A stretch of DNA of 64,000 bases from Limnochorda sp. L945t (GTDB lineage: Bacteria > Bacillota > Limnochordia > Limnochordales > Geochordaceae): contig NZ_CP141615.1 of NCBI RefSeq assembly GCF_035593305.1, positions 1,178,001 through 1,242,000 on the forward strand. The letters are read 5' to 3'. The position numbers and the translations under genes were made by a program. The notes under the pieces were generated by a model, which had not been told where the DNA came from, did no database searches, and saw nothing but the letters and a program-made list of their open reading frames with translations. Of this stretch, positions 54,782-63,169 are shown in pieces. The first letter of the stretch is position 1. Each line of letters opens with the position of its first letter.

Positions 54782-55656
54782 GAGCCCTGGAAGGGGCGGC
54801 CGGTCCTCCGGACCGGCTGGCCGCCATGGTGCAGGCGAAGAGGGCCGCTCGGCCCGCGACGCTGCAAGAGAGTCAGGCCGGCACGAGGCCGGTCCGCCCG
54901 AGCCTGGTAGCGGCCCTGCGCCGGGCTCGCCAGGCTCTGCAGGCGTACCGGCAGGCGCTCGAGGCCGGGGGGACGGGGACCGCCGTGCCGTCTCCGGGCG
55001 CCGGGCTTCCCATCGTGGCCGAGGTCAAGCGAAGGTCTCCGTCGGCGGGGGATATCGCCCCTTCGGCCGACGCCGTGAGCCGGGCGCTTGCGTACCAACG
55101 GGCCGGGGCGGCGGCCGTGTCGGTGCTGGCGGACGAAGCGTTCTTCGGGGGCAGCCCGGCCGACGTGGCGGCGGTGGCGCGGGCTGTGGCGGTTCCCGTG
55201 CTCTTCAAGGACATCGTGGTGGAGCCGTGGCAGATCGATCTGGCCCGGCAGGTGGGTGCGTCGGCAGTTCTGCTCATCGTCGCCGCGCTGGAGGAGGACC
55301 GGCTGCGCTCGTTACTGCGCTACGCGCGCGACCGGGGGCTCGAGACCGTGGTGGAGGTGCACACGCAGCGGGAGCTGGAGCGAGCCATGGCTCTGGATGG
55401 CGTCTCGGTGGTCGGCGTCAACAACCGCGACCTGGCGACGTTCGAGGTCGACACCCGGACGGCGTTGCGGTTGCTGCCGCAGGTCCCGGAGGGGATCGTA
55501 CGGCTGGCGGAAAGCGGCTATGCGGCCCCGGACGCCGTCGCCGAAGCGTGGGAGGCCGGCGCGGACGGGGTGCTGGTAGGGGAGGCGCTGATGCGCTCCG
55601 AAGATCCCGGAGCCTTCTTCGAAGGGGCCTTGCGGGCCTGGGCCCGGCGAGCATGA
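54778..55656 (+). CDS. trpC: Indole-3-glycerol phosphate synthase
   Basis: TIM barrel making indole-glycerol phosphate. IVAEVKRRSPSAGDIAPSAD with the catalytic Lys, VSVLADEAFFGGSPADV, VLFKDIVVEPWQIDLARQVG and VVGVNNRDLATFEVDTR are diagnostic; the end carries LAESGYAAPDAV and GVLVGEALMRSEDPG. 292 aa with about 60 residues before the core. ATGA overlaps on both sides. Confidence 0.97.
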   Translation: MRALEGAAGPPDRLAAMVQAKRAARPATLQESQAGTRPVRPSLVAALRRARQALQAYRQALEAGGTGTAVPSPGAGLPIVAEVKRRSPSAGDIAPSADAVSRALAYQRAGAAAVSVLADEAFFGGSPADVAAVARAVAVPVLFKDIVVEPWQIDLARQVGASAVLLIVAALEEDRLRSLLRYARDRGLETVVEVHTQRELERAMALDGVSVVGVNNRDLATFEVDTRTALRLLPQVPEGIVRLAESGYAAPDAVAEAWEAGADGVLVGEALMRSEDPGAFFEGALRAWARRA

Positions 55657-56378
55657 AGGTGTGGGTGAAGATCTGCGGCCTCACCCGCGAGGAGGACGTG
55701 GTGGTGGCGGTACGGGCAGGGGCCGACGCGCTCGGCGTGGTACTGACCCGCAAGAGCCCCCGGGCGGTCGGGCCTGAGCGCGCCCGCGAGCTCGCCCTGG
55801 CGGCCCGCGAGGAGGCGGCTCGCGCCGGGCGGCGGGTCGACGTCGTCGGGGTCTTCACGCAGGAGCCCATCGAGCAGATCGAACACCAGGCCCGCCTCGC
55901 TTCGCTCGACGTCGTGCAGCTGCACGGTGTGGAGCTCCCGGAGCGAGTGCAACGCCTGCCGTCTTCCGGCCTGCGGTGCATCCGCGCCCTGTGGCCGTCG
56001 GGCAGTCCCGTCGCACCCGCCGGGGCGTGGTGGGCGCTCTTACTCGACAGCGGCTCCCGGGAGCAGCCCGGCGGCACCGGGCGCCCCATGGAGACGGCCA
56101 CCGCCACGGAGTGGGTGCGGGTCCTGGGGGCCGTCCATCCGCGCGTCATCCTGGCGGGCGGGCTGCGCCCTGGCAACGTGGTGAAGGCCCTCGAAGCGGC
56201 CCGGCCGTGGGGCGTCGACGTGAGTTCGGGCGTGGAACGGGCCGGCCGGCCCGGCGTCAAGGACCGGGGCGCCATCGAGGCGTTCGTCGCAAACGTGCGC
56301 GCATGGGAGGAGAGACGGTTGGATGCAGGTACGAGGAAGGTCCGTGACGACGGGCCGGGCACCGGTCGGGGACGCTAG
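55653..56378 (+). CDS. trpF: Phosphoribosylanthranilate isomerase
   Basis: TIM barrel for the Amadori rearrangement. The start [20 protein letters not shown] has the catalytic Cys; [35 protein letters not shown] and [13 protein letters not shown] follow, with the second-acid region in [11 protein letters not shown]. 241 aa. ATGA overlap with trpC; the last 56 bases overlap trpB. Confidence 0.95.
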   Translation: MKVWVKICGLTREEDVVVAVRAGADALGVVLTRKSPRAVGPERARELALAAREEAARAGRRVDVVGVFTQEPIEQIEHQARLASLDVVQLHGVELPERVQRLPSSGLRCIRALWPSGSPVAPAGAWWALLLDSGSREQPGGTGRPMETATATEWVRVLGAVHPRVILAGGLRPGNVVKALEAARPWGVDVSSGVERAGRPGVKDRGAIEAFVANVRAWEERRLDAGTRKVRDDGPGTGRGR

Positions 56379-57633
56379 CGGGCCGGCCGCGCCGCCGCTC
56401 GACGGCGTTCCGGACGGTCGCGGCTACTTCGGCGGCTTCGGGGGGCGCTTCGTGCCGGAGATCTTGATGGCGCCCCTGGAGCAGCTCCAGGAGGCCTACG
56501 AGGCAGCGCGCCACGACCCCGCCTTCTGGCAGGAACTCGACGGTTTGCTGCGGCACTACGCAGGGCGGCCGACCCCCCTGTACTTCGCCGAACGCCTCAG
56601 CCGCTACGTGGGCGGCGCGCGCATCTTCCTGAAGCGTGAAGACCTCGCCCACACGGGAGCGCACAAGATCAACAACGCGCTGGGACAGGCCCTGCTGGCC
56701 CGGCGCATGGGCAAGCGGCGCCTGATCGCCGAAACCGGCGCCGGGCAGCACGGCGTCGCTACGGCCACGGTGGCGGCCCGGTTCGGCATGGCGTGCCTGG
56801 TCTTCATGGGCGCCGAAGACATGGCGCGCCAGCACCTCAACGTGGTGCGCATGCGCCTTTTGGGGGCCGAGGTGCGAGAGGTGCGCGCCGGCAGCGGCAC
56901 CCTCAAGGATGCCACGGACGAGGCCATGCGAGAGTGGGTGGCGAGCGTGGCCGATACCCACTACGTCCTCGGTTCGGCGGTGGGCCCACACCCGTACCCC
57001 GTCATGGTTGCCGACTTCCAATCGGTGATCGGCGCCGAGAGCCGCCGGCAGGTGCTGGATGCGACCGGGAGGCTGCCGGACCTGGTGGTCGCCTGCGTCG
57101 GAGGGGGCTCCAACGCCATCGGCATCTTCCGGGGCTTCCTGCGAGACGACGGAGTGCGCCTGCTGGGAGTGGAAGCAGGGGGCAGGGGAGAGAGGCTGGG
57201 AGAGCACGCAGCGAGCCTCAACCGCGGCCTCATCGGCGTGCTGCACGGCTCCCGGAGCCTGCTGTTGCAGGACGAGGAGGGGCAGATCGCCCCGACACAT
57301 TCGGTTTCGGCAGGCCTCGACTACCCCGGCGTCGGCCCGGAGCACAGCTACCTGCGAGAGACCGGGCGGGCGGAGTACACGACCGTCCGGGACGACGAGG
57401 CGCTGGAAGCCTTTCAGCTGCTGGGCAGGCTCGAGGGGATCCTGCCGGCCCTGGAGAGCGCGCATGCCGTGGCGGCCGCCCTGGTCGCCGCCCGGCGCAT
57501 GCGCGAGGACGAGATCGTCCTCGTCAGCCTGTCGGGACGGGGCGACAAGGACGTGGAGGTCGTGGCCGGCCGGCTCGGGTGGCTTCCGGCTCCGTCCTCC
57601 CAACGGACAGGGGGCGGACCGGATGGGCGGTGA
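56323..57633 (+). CDS. trpB: Tryptophan synthase beta chain
   Basis: PLP enzyme condensing indole with serine. [19 protein letters not shown] lysine K115 in [47 protein letters not shown] and [16 protein letters not shown] are canonical TrpB1 motifs. 436 aa, with about 30 extra N-terminal residues. GGGAGGAGAG seven bases before the ATG at 56323 supports the start despite the 56-base overlap with trpF. Confidence 0.97.
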   Translation: MQVRGRSVTTGRAPVGDASGPAAPPLDGVPDGRGYFGGFGGRFVPEILMAPLEQLQEAYEAARHDPAFWQELDGLLRHYAGRPTPLYFAERLSRYVGGARIFLKREDLAHTGAHKINNALGQALLARRMGKRRLIAETGAGQHGVATATVAARFGMACLVFMGAEDMARQHLNVVRMRLLGAEVREVRAGSGTLKDATDEAMREWVASVADTHYVLGSAVGPHPYPVMVADFQSVIGAESRRQVLDATGRLPDLVVACVGGGSNAIGIFRGFLRDDGVRLLGVEAGGRGERLGEHAASLNRGLIGVLHGSRSLLLQDEEGQIAPTHSVSAGLDYPGVGPEHSYLRETGRAEYTTVRDDEALEAFQLLGRLEGILPALESAHAVAAALVAARRMREDEIVLVSLSGRGDKDVEVVAGRLGWLPAPSSQRTGGGPDGR

Positions 57634-58534
57634 AGGGGTAGAGACGGGCCAGGCGGCGGCAGGACAAGGGCTCGGTTTTCCTGCTCTTGCCCGCTCCGAA
57701 GGGGGCAGGCGGTTGGCGGGAGCCTTCGAGCGAGCCCGGCAGGAGGGGCGGGCCGCCCTGGTCGGATACTGGATGGGCGGCTACCCCGACCTCGCCACTT
57801 CCGAACGAGCGCTGGTCCACCTGGCGCGCTCGGGCTGTGACGTGCTGGAGGTGGGGGTGCCCTTCTCGGATCCCGTGGCCGACGGCCCCGTGCTGCAGAC
57901 GGCCGCGGCCGCGGCGCTGCAGAGGCGGGTTTCGCTGCGAGGCGTCCTGGAGATGGCCGGCAGGGTGGCGAGCCCCCCGGAGAAGGGCGGGTCCGGGGTC
58001 CCGGTGGTCATCATGACGTACTACAACCCCGTTTTCCGGATGGGGGAGGCCGAGGTGGCCCGGGCCATGGCCCGCTATGGGCTTTCGGGTATGATCGTGC
58101 CGGATCTGCCGGTGGAGGAGGCCGCGGGTCTCATGGCCGAGCTCCAGGAGCAAGGGCTCGCCTGGGTGAGCCTGGCCGCTCCCACGGGGATGAGCCGGCT
58201 CGAGCGCGTCGCGTCCGCCAGCGACGGCTTCGTCTACGCCATCAGCCGGCCGGGCGTCACCGGGGCGCGCGACGACCTGGCGCCCCAGGCAAAAGAGCTG
58301 GTGGATGCCCTGCGGCGCTCCACCCGCCTTCCCGTGGCGCTGGGGTTCGGAGTGGCGGGAGCCCGGCAGGCGGCCGCCTACCGGTGGGCCGACGGGGTCG
58401 TCGTAGGGAGCGCCTTCGCCTCGACCTGGATGCGGGCCGGTGACGACGTGGCGGCGGCGCTGGAAGGGATCGGGCAGCTCGCCTCGTCCATCCGCGACGC
58501 CCTGGCGCGGCCGGCTGCCGGAGGCGGGGGATGA
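57623..58534 (+). CDS. trpA: Tryptophan synthase alpha chain
   Basis: Cleaves indole-glycerol phosphate and channels indole to Trp[21 protein letters not shown], the catalytic-acid segment [63 protein letters not shown] and [10 protein letters not shown] are present. 303 aa, about 35 residues longer at the N-terminus than usual. ATG overlaps the trpB stop by 11 bases. Confidence 0.96.
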   Translation: MGGEGVETGQAAAGQGLGFPALARSEGGRRLAGAFERARQEGRAALVGYWMGGYPDLATSERALVHLARSGCDVLEVGVPFSDPVADGPVLQTAAAAALQRRVSLRGVLEMAGRVASPPEKGGSGVPVVIMTYYNPVFRMGEAEVARAMARYGLSGMIVPDLPVEEAAGLMAELQEQGLAWVSLAAPTGMSRLERVASASDGFVYAISRPGVTGARDDLAPQAKELVDALRRSTRLPVALGFGVAGARQAAAYRWADGVVVGSAFASTWMRAGDDVAAALEGIGQLASSIRDALARPAAGGGG

Positions 58535-59871
58535 CCTCCATCCCGACGAGTTTCGTGCGGGAGGCCTTTCCGGACATCCACCCCCTGGCCGAACGAGCGG
58601 TGATGGACGCTCTGGCCCGCGTCCAGGCGCCCGCCGAGCCGGGCGCGCCCTCTCCATGGGCCCGCATCGAACGCGTCGCGGCCCACAATACGGCGCGGGT
58701 CCTGGCCGCCTTCCAGCAGGCGGGGGCCAGCGAGGGGTATCTGGCAGAGACCACGGGCTACGGGTATTCGGACCCCGGCCGCGACGCCATCGAACAAGTC
58801 TACGCTTCCCTCTTCGGGGCAGAGGCGGCGCTGGTCCGGCCCCAGATGGTCTCGGGTACGCACGCGCTGGCCGCCGCGCTGTTCGGGGTCTTGCGGCCCG
58901 GCGACGAACTGGTGGTGGCGACGGGCGCCCCCTACGACACCCTCTGGCCGGTGCTCGGGCTCGGCGAGCAGCCTGCCCCGGGATCCCTGGCCGAGTGGGG
59001 TGTGCGCACCCGGGTGGTCGCGCTCAGGGAGGACGGGAGCGTCGACCTGGCCGGATTGGAAGCGGCCCTCGGGGCGCACACCCGCGCGATCCTGGTACAA
59101 CGCTCCCGGGGCTACTCGTGGCGGCCCTCGCTGTCCATGGCCCAGATCGAGACCATCTGCGGGGTGGCGCACGCGCACGGCTGCATCGTCGTGGTGGACA
59201 ACGCGTACGGCGAGTTCGTGGAGGAGCGGGAGCCGGGGCACGTGGGCGCCGATCTCGTCGCCGGTTCGCTCATCAAGAACCCCGGCGGAGGGCTTGCCCC
59301 CAGCGGCGGATACCTCGCCGGGCGCCGCGACCTCGTGACCCGGGCCGCCGAGCGGCTCGTGGCTCCGGGGCTGGCCGCCGACGTGGGTCCCGGGCTCGGC
59401 GTCATGCGGTGGGTCTGGATGGGCCTGTGGCTCGCTCCCCGGTCGGTGAGCGAGGCGCTGGCCGGTGCCTGCGTGGCCGCGCAGGCCTTCGGCTCGTGGG
59501 GGTTTGCCGTCAGCCCCGGAGCCTTCGAGGAGCGTTACGACACGGTGCAGGTGGTGCGGGCAGGCCGGCCGGAGACGGCGCTCGCCATCTTGCGCGGGGT
59601 GCAGAAGGCGTCGGCGCTCGACTGGCGGGCGGTGCCCACCCCCGCGCGCCTGCCCGGTTACCGGGACGCCGTGGCGATGGCCGCAGGGACCTTCGTCCAG
59701 GGTTCGTCGAGCGAGCTGTCGGCGGATCTGCCCATGCGGCCGCCCTACGACGTCTTCATCCAGGGAGGGCTTTCCCGGTACCACGTGGCCCTGGGGGTGG
59801 CCCGTGCCCTCGACGAGCTCCTGCGGAACGGCCTCGTGACGCCGTTCGAGACTTCTTTCGGTAATCCTTGA
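58531..59871 (+). CDS. ynbB: YnbB / methionine gamma-lyase-family PLP protein
   Basis: 446-aa PLP-dependent enzyme of the Met_gamma_lyase (aluminium resistance protein) family. YLAETTGYGYSDPGRDAIEQ, LVRPQMVSGTHALAAALFG, VVVDNAYGEFVEEREP and the putative Schiff-base lysine in GSLIKNPGGGLAPSGGYLAG. The activity is not established for most members. In Bacillus ynbB sits near spoVK and glnR; here it ends the trp operon, overlapping trpA by four bases (ATGA). Whether it takes part in tryptophan or sulfur amino-acid metabolism is unknown. Confidence 0.88.
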   Translation: MTSIPTSFVREAFPDIHPLAERAVMDALARVQAPAEPGAPSPWARIERVAAHNTARVLAAFQQAGASEGYLAETTGYGYSDPGRDAIEQVYASLFGAEAALVRPQMVSGTHALAAALFGVLRPGDELVVATGAPYDTLWPVLGLGEQPAPGSLAEWGVRTRVVALREDGSVDLAGLEAALGAHTRAILVQRSRGYSWRPSLSMAQIETICGVAHAHGCIVVVDNAYGEFVEEREPGHVGADLVAGSLIKNPGGGLAPSGGYLAGRRDLVTRAAERLVAPGLAADVGPGLGVMRWVWMGLWLAPRSVSEALAGACVAAQAFGSWGFAVSPGAFEERYDTVQVVRAGRPETALAILRGVQKASALDWRAVPTPARLPGYRDAVAMAAGTFVQGSSSELSADLPMRPPYDVFIQGGLSRYHVALGVARALDELLRNGLVTPFETSFGNP

Positions 59872-59895
59872 CAGGGTGGGGGGGTCTGCTATCAT
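59868..59895 (+). promoter_or_regulatory. Sigma-A promoter for speD
   Basis: TTGACA (59868-59873) and TATCAT (59890-59895), 16-base spacer, with TGC in the extended -10 position (59887-59889). It overlaps the stop of the preceding gene. A 7-bp hairpin, GCCTGCG/CGCAGGC (59907-59913 with 59928-59934), lies in the predicted leader. Confidence 0.78.
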
Positions 59896-59969
59896 GGGGG
59901 GTGATTGCCTGCGACAAAGCCTGGCGCCGCAGGCGTTCGCGGGCCATCTGGAAGGGGGTCGTAGATGGG

Positions 59970-60440
59970 ATGACGCAGGCGCTGGGACGTCACATTCTGT
60001 GCGAGGCGTACGGGTGTGACCCGGCGATCCTGGACGATCAAGAGCAGGTGCAGGCCATCATGGTGGAAGCAGCCCTGAGAGCAGGGGCCGACGTGCGGGA
60101 GGTTACGTTCCACAAGTTCAGCCCGCAGGGTGTCAGCGGCGTGGTGGTCATCGCGGAGTCCCACCTTGCCATCCACACCTGGCCCGAGCTCGGATATGCA
60201 GCCATCGATGTCTTTACCTGCGGGGACTCGGTGGATCCGTGGGAGGCGTGCCATTACCTGATCGCTTCTTTCAAGGCCCAGAGCACGGAGGCGACCGAGA
60301 TGAAGCGCGGCGTGCTCGGCCCCCACGGGGTGCTGGGGACGGAGGTCGCGCGCTATACCCAGTCGGCGCCTGGGGCAGCGTGGGAGCGTCAGTCCCGGGG
60401 TGACGAGGTGGTGAAGTCAGGGTTGTATGCTACCCGATGA
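59970..60440 (+). CDS. speD: S-adenosylmethionine decarboxylase proenzyme
   Basis: Pyruvoyl enzyme providing decarboxylated SAM for spermidine. 156 aa. The self-cleavage site is E63/S64 in VVIAESHLAIHTWPELGY; AIDVFTCGDSVDPWEACHYL follows, as in the small bacterial class. The C-terminal about 30 residues exceed the usual about 126-aa length. ATG at 59970 with GAAGGGGG 11 bases upstream. Own promoter and terminator make it monocistronic. No classical speE is adjacent; a fused spermidine-synthase-like gene lies at 37289. Confidence 0.95.
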   Translation: MTQALGRHILCEAYGCDPAILDDQEQVQAIMVEAALRAGADVREVTFHKFSPQGVSGVVVIAESHLAIHTWPELGYAAIDVFTCGDSVDPWEACHYLIASFKAQSTEATEMKRGVLGPHGVLGTEVARYTQSAPGAAWERQSRGDEVVKSGLYATR

Positions 60441-60466
60441 GAGTACCCGGAGGTCGCTGAGGTAGG

Positions 60467-60516
60467 GGCTCCGGAGCCGGCGGTTGGACGAGGGCGGTTC
60501 CGGAGCCTCTTTTTTT
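60467..60516 (+). terminator. Intrinsic terminator after speD
   Basis: GGCTCCGGA (60467-60475) pairs with TCCGGAGCC (60499-60507); a G-U and a G-C pair can extend the base. Seven T follow at 60510-60516. This is the clearest rho-independent terminator in the window. Confidence 0.9.
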
Positions 60517-60523
60517 CCCGGTG

Positions 60524-60554
60524 TTGCCGGTGGCCCTCCATCCGTGCCTACAAT
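60524..60554 (+). promoter_or_regulatory. Possible weak promoter upstream of sigH
   Basis: TTGCCG (60524-60529) and TACAAT (60549-60554) with a long 19-base spacer, just after the speD terminator. It would leave a leader of about 170 bases before sigH. No other convincing promoter is seen between the terminator and sigH, a 212-base stretch in which I find no gene. Confidence 0.3.
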
Positions 60555-60728
60555 TGAGAAGGAGATTGGTTGTAAGTTGCCGAACGTTCCCCGAAAGGGA
60601 CAGGTGGCCACCCGCCACACCGGTTGACGTCGCCGGGTTCCGTTTTCGCGCGGCCGCGTGCGGGAGTTCCTTTCCAGCATACGCTTTAGCGGATGCGACT
60701 CCGACGGGGTAAGGGGCGGTCGTGGGGC

Positions 60729-61385
60729 ATGGGGAAGAGTCGGGCAGCATCTTCCTCTTGGTCGTGGCAGCCCAGGCCGGGAGCGCCGGATTTCTCGGAC
60801 CTCACCGACGAAGAGGTGGTCCAGCTCGCCCAGGCGGGCAACGAAGACGCCCTCGAGTACCTGCTCGCCAAGTACCGCAAGCTGGTGCACGCCTGGAGCC
60901 GGCCGTACTTCCTGCAGGGCGCCGAGGACGACGACCTGCTCCAGGAGGGCATGATCGGCCTCTACAAGGCGATCCGGGACTTCACGCCGGGGGCGTCCTC
61001 CTTCTGGTCCTTCGCGCGGCTTTGCATCGTCCGTAACATCATCAGCGCCATCAAGGGCACGACCCGCCAGAAGCACATCCCCATCAACCAGTACACCTCT
61101 TTGCACCGGCCCGTTTACGACATGGAGGGGGACCGGACCCTCCTCGAGGTGCTGCCCAACTCGCGGGTGGACGATCCGGAAGCCCTGGTGATCGACCGGG
61201 AGATGCTGATCCAGACGCAGCAGTACGTGCGGCAGGTGCTCAGCGATTTCGAGTACCGGGTCTTCCGGCTGTACGTCAACGGGCTGTCGTACAAGGAGAT
61301 GGCCCGGCGGCTCCACACTCACACCAAGTCCATCGACAACGCTTTGTGCCGCATCAAGCACAAGATCGAGCGCCGCTACGTCTGA
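60729..61385 (+). CDS. sigH: Sporulation/stationary-phase sigma factor SigH
   Basis: 218 aa, the same length as Bacillus SigH. LVHAWSRPYFLQGAEDDDLL, QEGMIGLYKAIRDFTPG, CIVRNIISAIKGTTRQKHIP, then INQYTSLHRPVYDMEGDRTL in region 2-3 and RLYVNGLSYKEMARRLHTHT in region 4 match SigH closely. It drives early sporulation genes, including spoIIA in Bacillus; a candidate target promoter is at 28162. ATG 60729 gives the family length; ATG 60693 would add 12 residues. Isolated from the usual secE-nusG neighbourhood. Confidence 0.94.
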   Translation: MGKSRAASSSWSWQPRPGAPDFSDLTDEEVVQLAQAGNEDALEYLLAKYRKLVHAWSRPYFLQGAEDDDLLQEGMIGLYKAIRDFTPGASSFWSFARLCIVRNIISAIKGTTRQKHIPINQYTSLHRPVYDMEGDRTLLEVLPNSRVDDPEALVIDREMLIQTQQYVRQVLSDFEYRVFRLYVNGLSYKEMARRLHTHTKSIDNALCRIKHKIERRYV

Positions 61386-61465
61386 CAGGTGACGGCGGCC
61401 GCCCACCGGCGCGGCCGGAGACGGCCGTCGAGAGGCCGGCAGGCCCGGGGCGTGGAAGGGCGAGC

Positions 61466-62239
61466 ATGGAGGCGTTGGATTACAGGGGCTTCGAGCGGGA
61501 CGTCACGGCCCTGGTCGACGCGTTGGTCCAGGCGTCTCACTGCGTGGTGCTCACGGGAGCCGGGGCGTCCACCGACAGCGGCATCCCCGATTTCCGTAGC
61601 CCCGGCACCGGCTTGTGGGAACGCCTCGATCCGATGGAGACCATGTCGGTCCACGCCTTCTGGCAGGACCCCGGCCGCTTCTACCGGTTGGCCAGCGAGA
61701 CCTGGCTGCCCCCTTTGCTCGGCGCACGGCCCAACACTGTCCACTACGTGCTGGCGGGCCTCGAAGCAGCCGGGCTCGTCAAGGCCGTCATCACGCAGAA
61801 CATCGACGGCTTGCACCAAAAGGCGGGGAGCCGGCGGGTGCTGGAGGTCCACGGGCACGTCCGCTCGGCGCGATGCACCCGCTGCGGCCGCCATTACGAC
61901 CTCACGGCCCTCGTGCAGCGCTTGCGCCAGGCGGGCATCGGCCCCTACTGCACGTGCGGGGGGCCCATCAAGCCCGGTATCGTCCTCTTCGGCGACCCCA
62001 TGCCGCCGGCGTTCGAGGATGCGGTGAGCGAGGCGGCCCGGGCCGACCTCATGGTGGTGGTCGGGTCGAGCCTCACCGTGGATCCGGCCAACTCGTTGCC
62101 GGCGCTGGCCCAGCAGGTGATCGTCAACAACCTGCAACCGACCTGGGTCGACGGGCGAGCCGTGCTCCGCCTCCCGTACCCTGCGTCCCGGGTCTGGCAC
62201 GCGGTGGCCGACCGCCTGCGTGCTCTCTCCATCCTGTAA
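61466..62239 (+). CDS. cobB: NAD-dependent protein deacylase, Sir2 family
   Basis: 257 aa. Rossmann motif LTGAGASTDSGIPDFRS with GAGAS at 31-35, TQNIDGLHQKAG, catalytic H129 in VLEVHGHVRSA, and zinc cysteines in CTRCGRHYD and CTCGGP. The second pair is CxC rather than CxxC, seen in some bacterial sirtuins. VLFGDPMP and VVGSSLTVDPAN complete the fold. Removes acyl groups from lysines using NAD. ATG at 61466, GGAAGGG five bases upstream. Confidence 0.92.
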   Translation: MEALDYRGFERDVTALVDALVQASHCVVLTGAGASTDSGIPDFRSPGTGLWERLDPMETMSVHAFWQDPGRFYRLASETWLPPLLGARPNTVHYVLAGLEAAGLVKAVITQNIDGLHQKAGSRRVLEVHGHVRSARCTRCGRHYDLTALVQRLRQAGIGPYCTCGGPIKPGIVLFGDPMPPAFEDAVSEAARADLMVVVGSSLTVDPANSLPALAQQVIVNNLQPTWVDGRAVLRLPYPASRVWHAVADRLRALSIL

Positions 62240-62375
62240 GCCCTGAGTGGTCCCGAGACGCCGCAGCGCTGCCGGCATCCCTGCAGTGCCCCCGGCCTCT
62301 TGCCGAACCATGGGGCAGGATACGCCGGAGCGCGTGCGCGCCAGGCGGCCATACCACCTGTCCATGGCTCGTGGC

Positions 62376-62405
62376 TGGTCACGGCGGTCTGCCGGCTGCT
62401 ATACT
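62376..62405 (+). promoter_or_regulatory. Promoter for the MgtC-family gene
   Basis: TATACT (62400-62405) preceded by TGC (extended -10), with TGGTCA (62376-62381) 18 bases upstream as a 4-of-6 match to the -35. Predicted start about 62412, leaving a very short leader. Confidence 0.55.
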
Positions 62406-62427
62406 GGAACCCTAGGGGCAGAGGTGG

Positions 62428-63111
62428 GTGAGGGCGGTGGGCATCTCCGACATCGAGCTGGTCATCCGTCTGGTGCTCGCCGGGCTGCTGGGGGCCATCA
62501 TCGGCCTCGAGCGAGAGAGCCACCGGCGGCCCGCGGGCTTTCGCACCCATACGCTCGTCTCCCTCGGTTCGGCGCTGGTCATGCTGGTCTCAGCCTACGG
62601 GCTGGCCCCTCAAGGATCGAGCTTCTGGCCCTACGACCCGACCCGGATCGCGGCCCAGGTGGTATCGGGCATCGGCTTTCTGGGGGCGGGCACCATCCTG
62701 CGGGAGGGCCCGACCGTGCGGGGCCTGACCACGGCCGCGAGCCTGTGGGTCGTCGCCGGCATCGGCCTGGCGGCGGGGTCCGGCTTCTACCTGGGTGCGG
62801 TCATGACGACGGCCCTGGCGGTCGTGGTGCTGATCTGGCTGAGCCGGGTCGAGCGCCAGATCCTTTCCAGCAAGGAGAGTGTCCTGGCGCTGGTCGTCTC
62901 GGACCAGCCGGGGCAGCTGGGAGCCGTGGCGTCGGTGCTGGGACGCCACGGCGTCAACATCCGGGGTGTCGACATTGTGGCCCAGGAGGGGGCCAAAGCC
63001 GCCCTGCAGGTCACCGTGGAGCTCCCGGCGCGGGCCGACCGGAGCCGCGTGCTGGCGGACCTCTCCGCGCTCGAGGGGGTCTTCAAGGCCTCTTACGACA
63101 ACCAGAGCTAA
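62428..63111 (+). CDS. MgtC/SapB-family membrane protein with ACT-like C-terminus
   Basis: About 227 aa. The MgtC core has about five helices: LVLAGLLGAIIGLERESHRR, AGFRTHTLVSLGSALVML, VVSGIGFLGAGTILREGPTV and RGLTTAASLWVVAGIGLAAG are all family motifs. After residue 145 a soluble ACT-like domain follows (VLALVVSDQPGQLGAVASVL, then GVNIRGVDIV). In pathogens MgtC inhibits F-ATPase under low Mg; the role in other bacteria is unclear. No Mg riboswitch is seen in the short leader. GTG 62428 or 62437. Confidence 0.88.
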   Translation: MRAVGISDIELVIRLVLAGLLGAIIGLERESHRRPAGFRTHTLVSLGSALVMLVSAYGLAPQGSSFWPYDPTRIAAQVVSGIGFLGAGTILREGPTVRGLTTAASLWVVAGIGLAAGSGFYLGAVMTTALAVVVLIWLSRVERQILSSKESVLALVVSDQPGQLGAVASVLGRHGVNIRGVDIVAQEGAKAALQVTVELPARADRSRVLADLSALEGVFKASYDNQS

Positions 63112-63169
63112 CGGAGCCCGGGAGCAGCGGGATCCGGCCTGCTCGACAGTGCAGGCGCAACGGGGATGG

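Noticed and set aside
60521-60712. 63-codon frame upstream of sigH (with GAAGGAG and a TTG inside)
   Set aside because: No family resemblance, biased composition, and it overlaps a terminator-promoter region; likely chance.
62240-62380. TGCCCC/GGGGCA stem between the sirtuin and MgtC genes as a terminator
   Set aside because: Only 6 bp with a long interrupted loop and no U-run.
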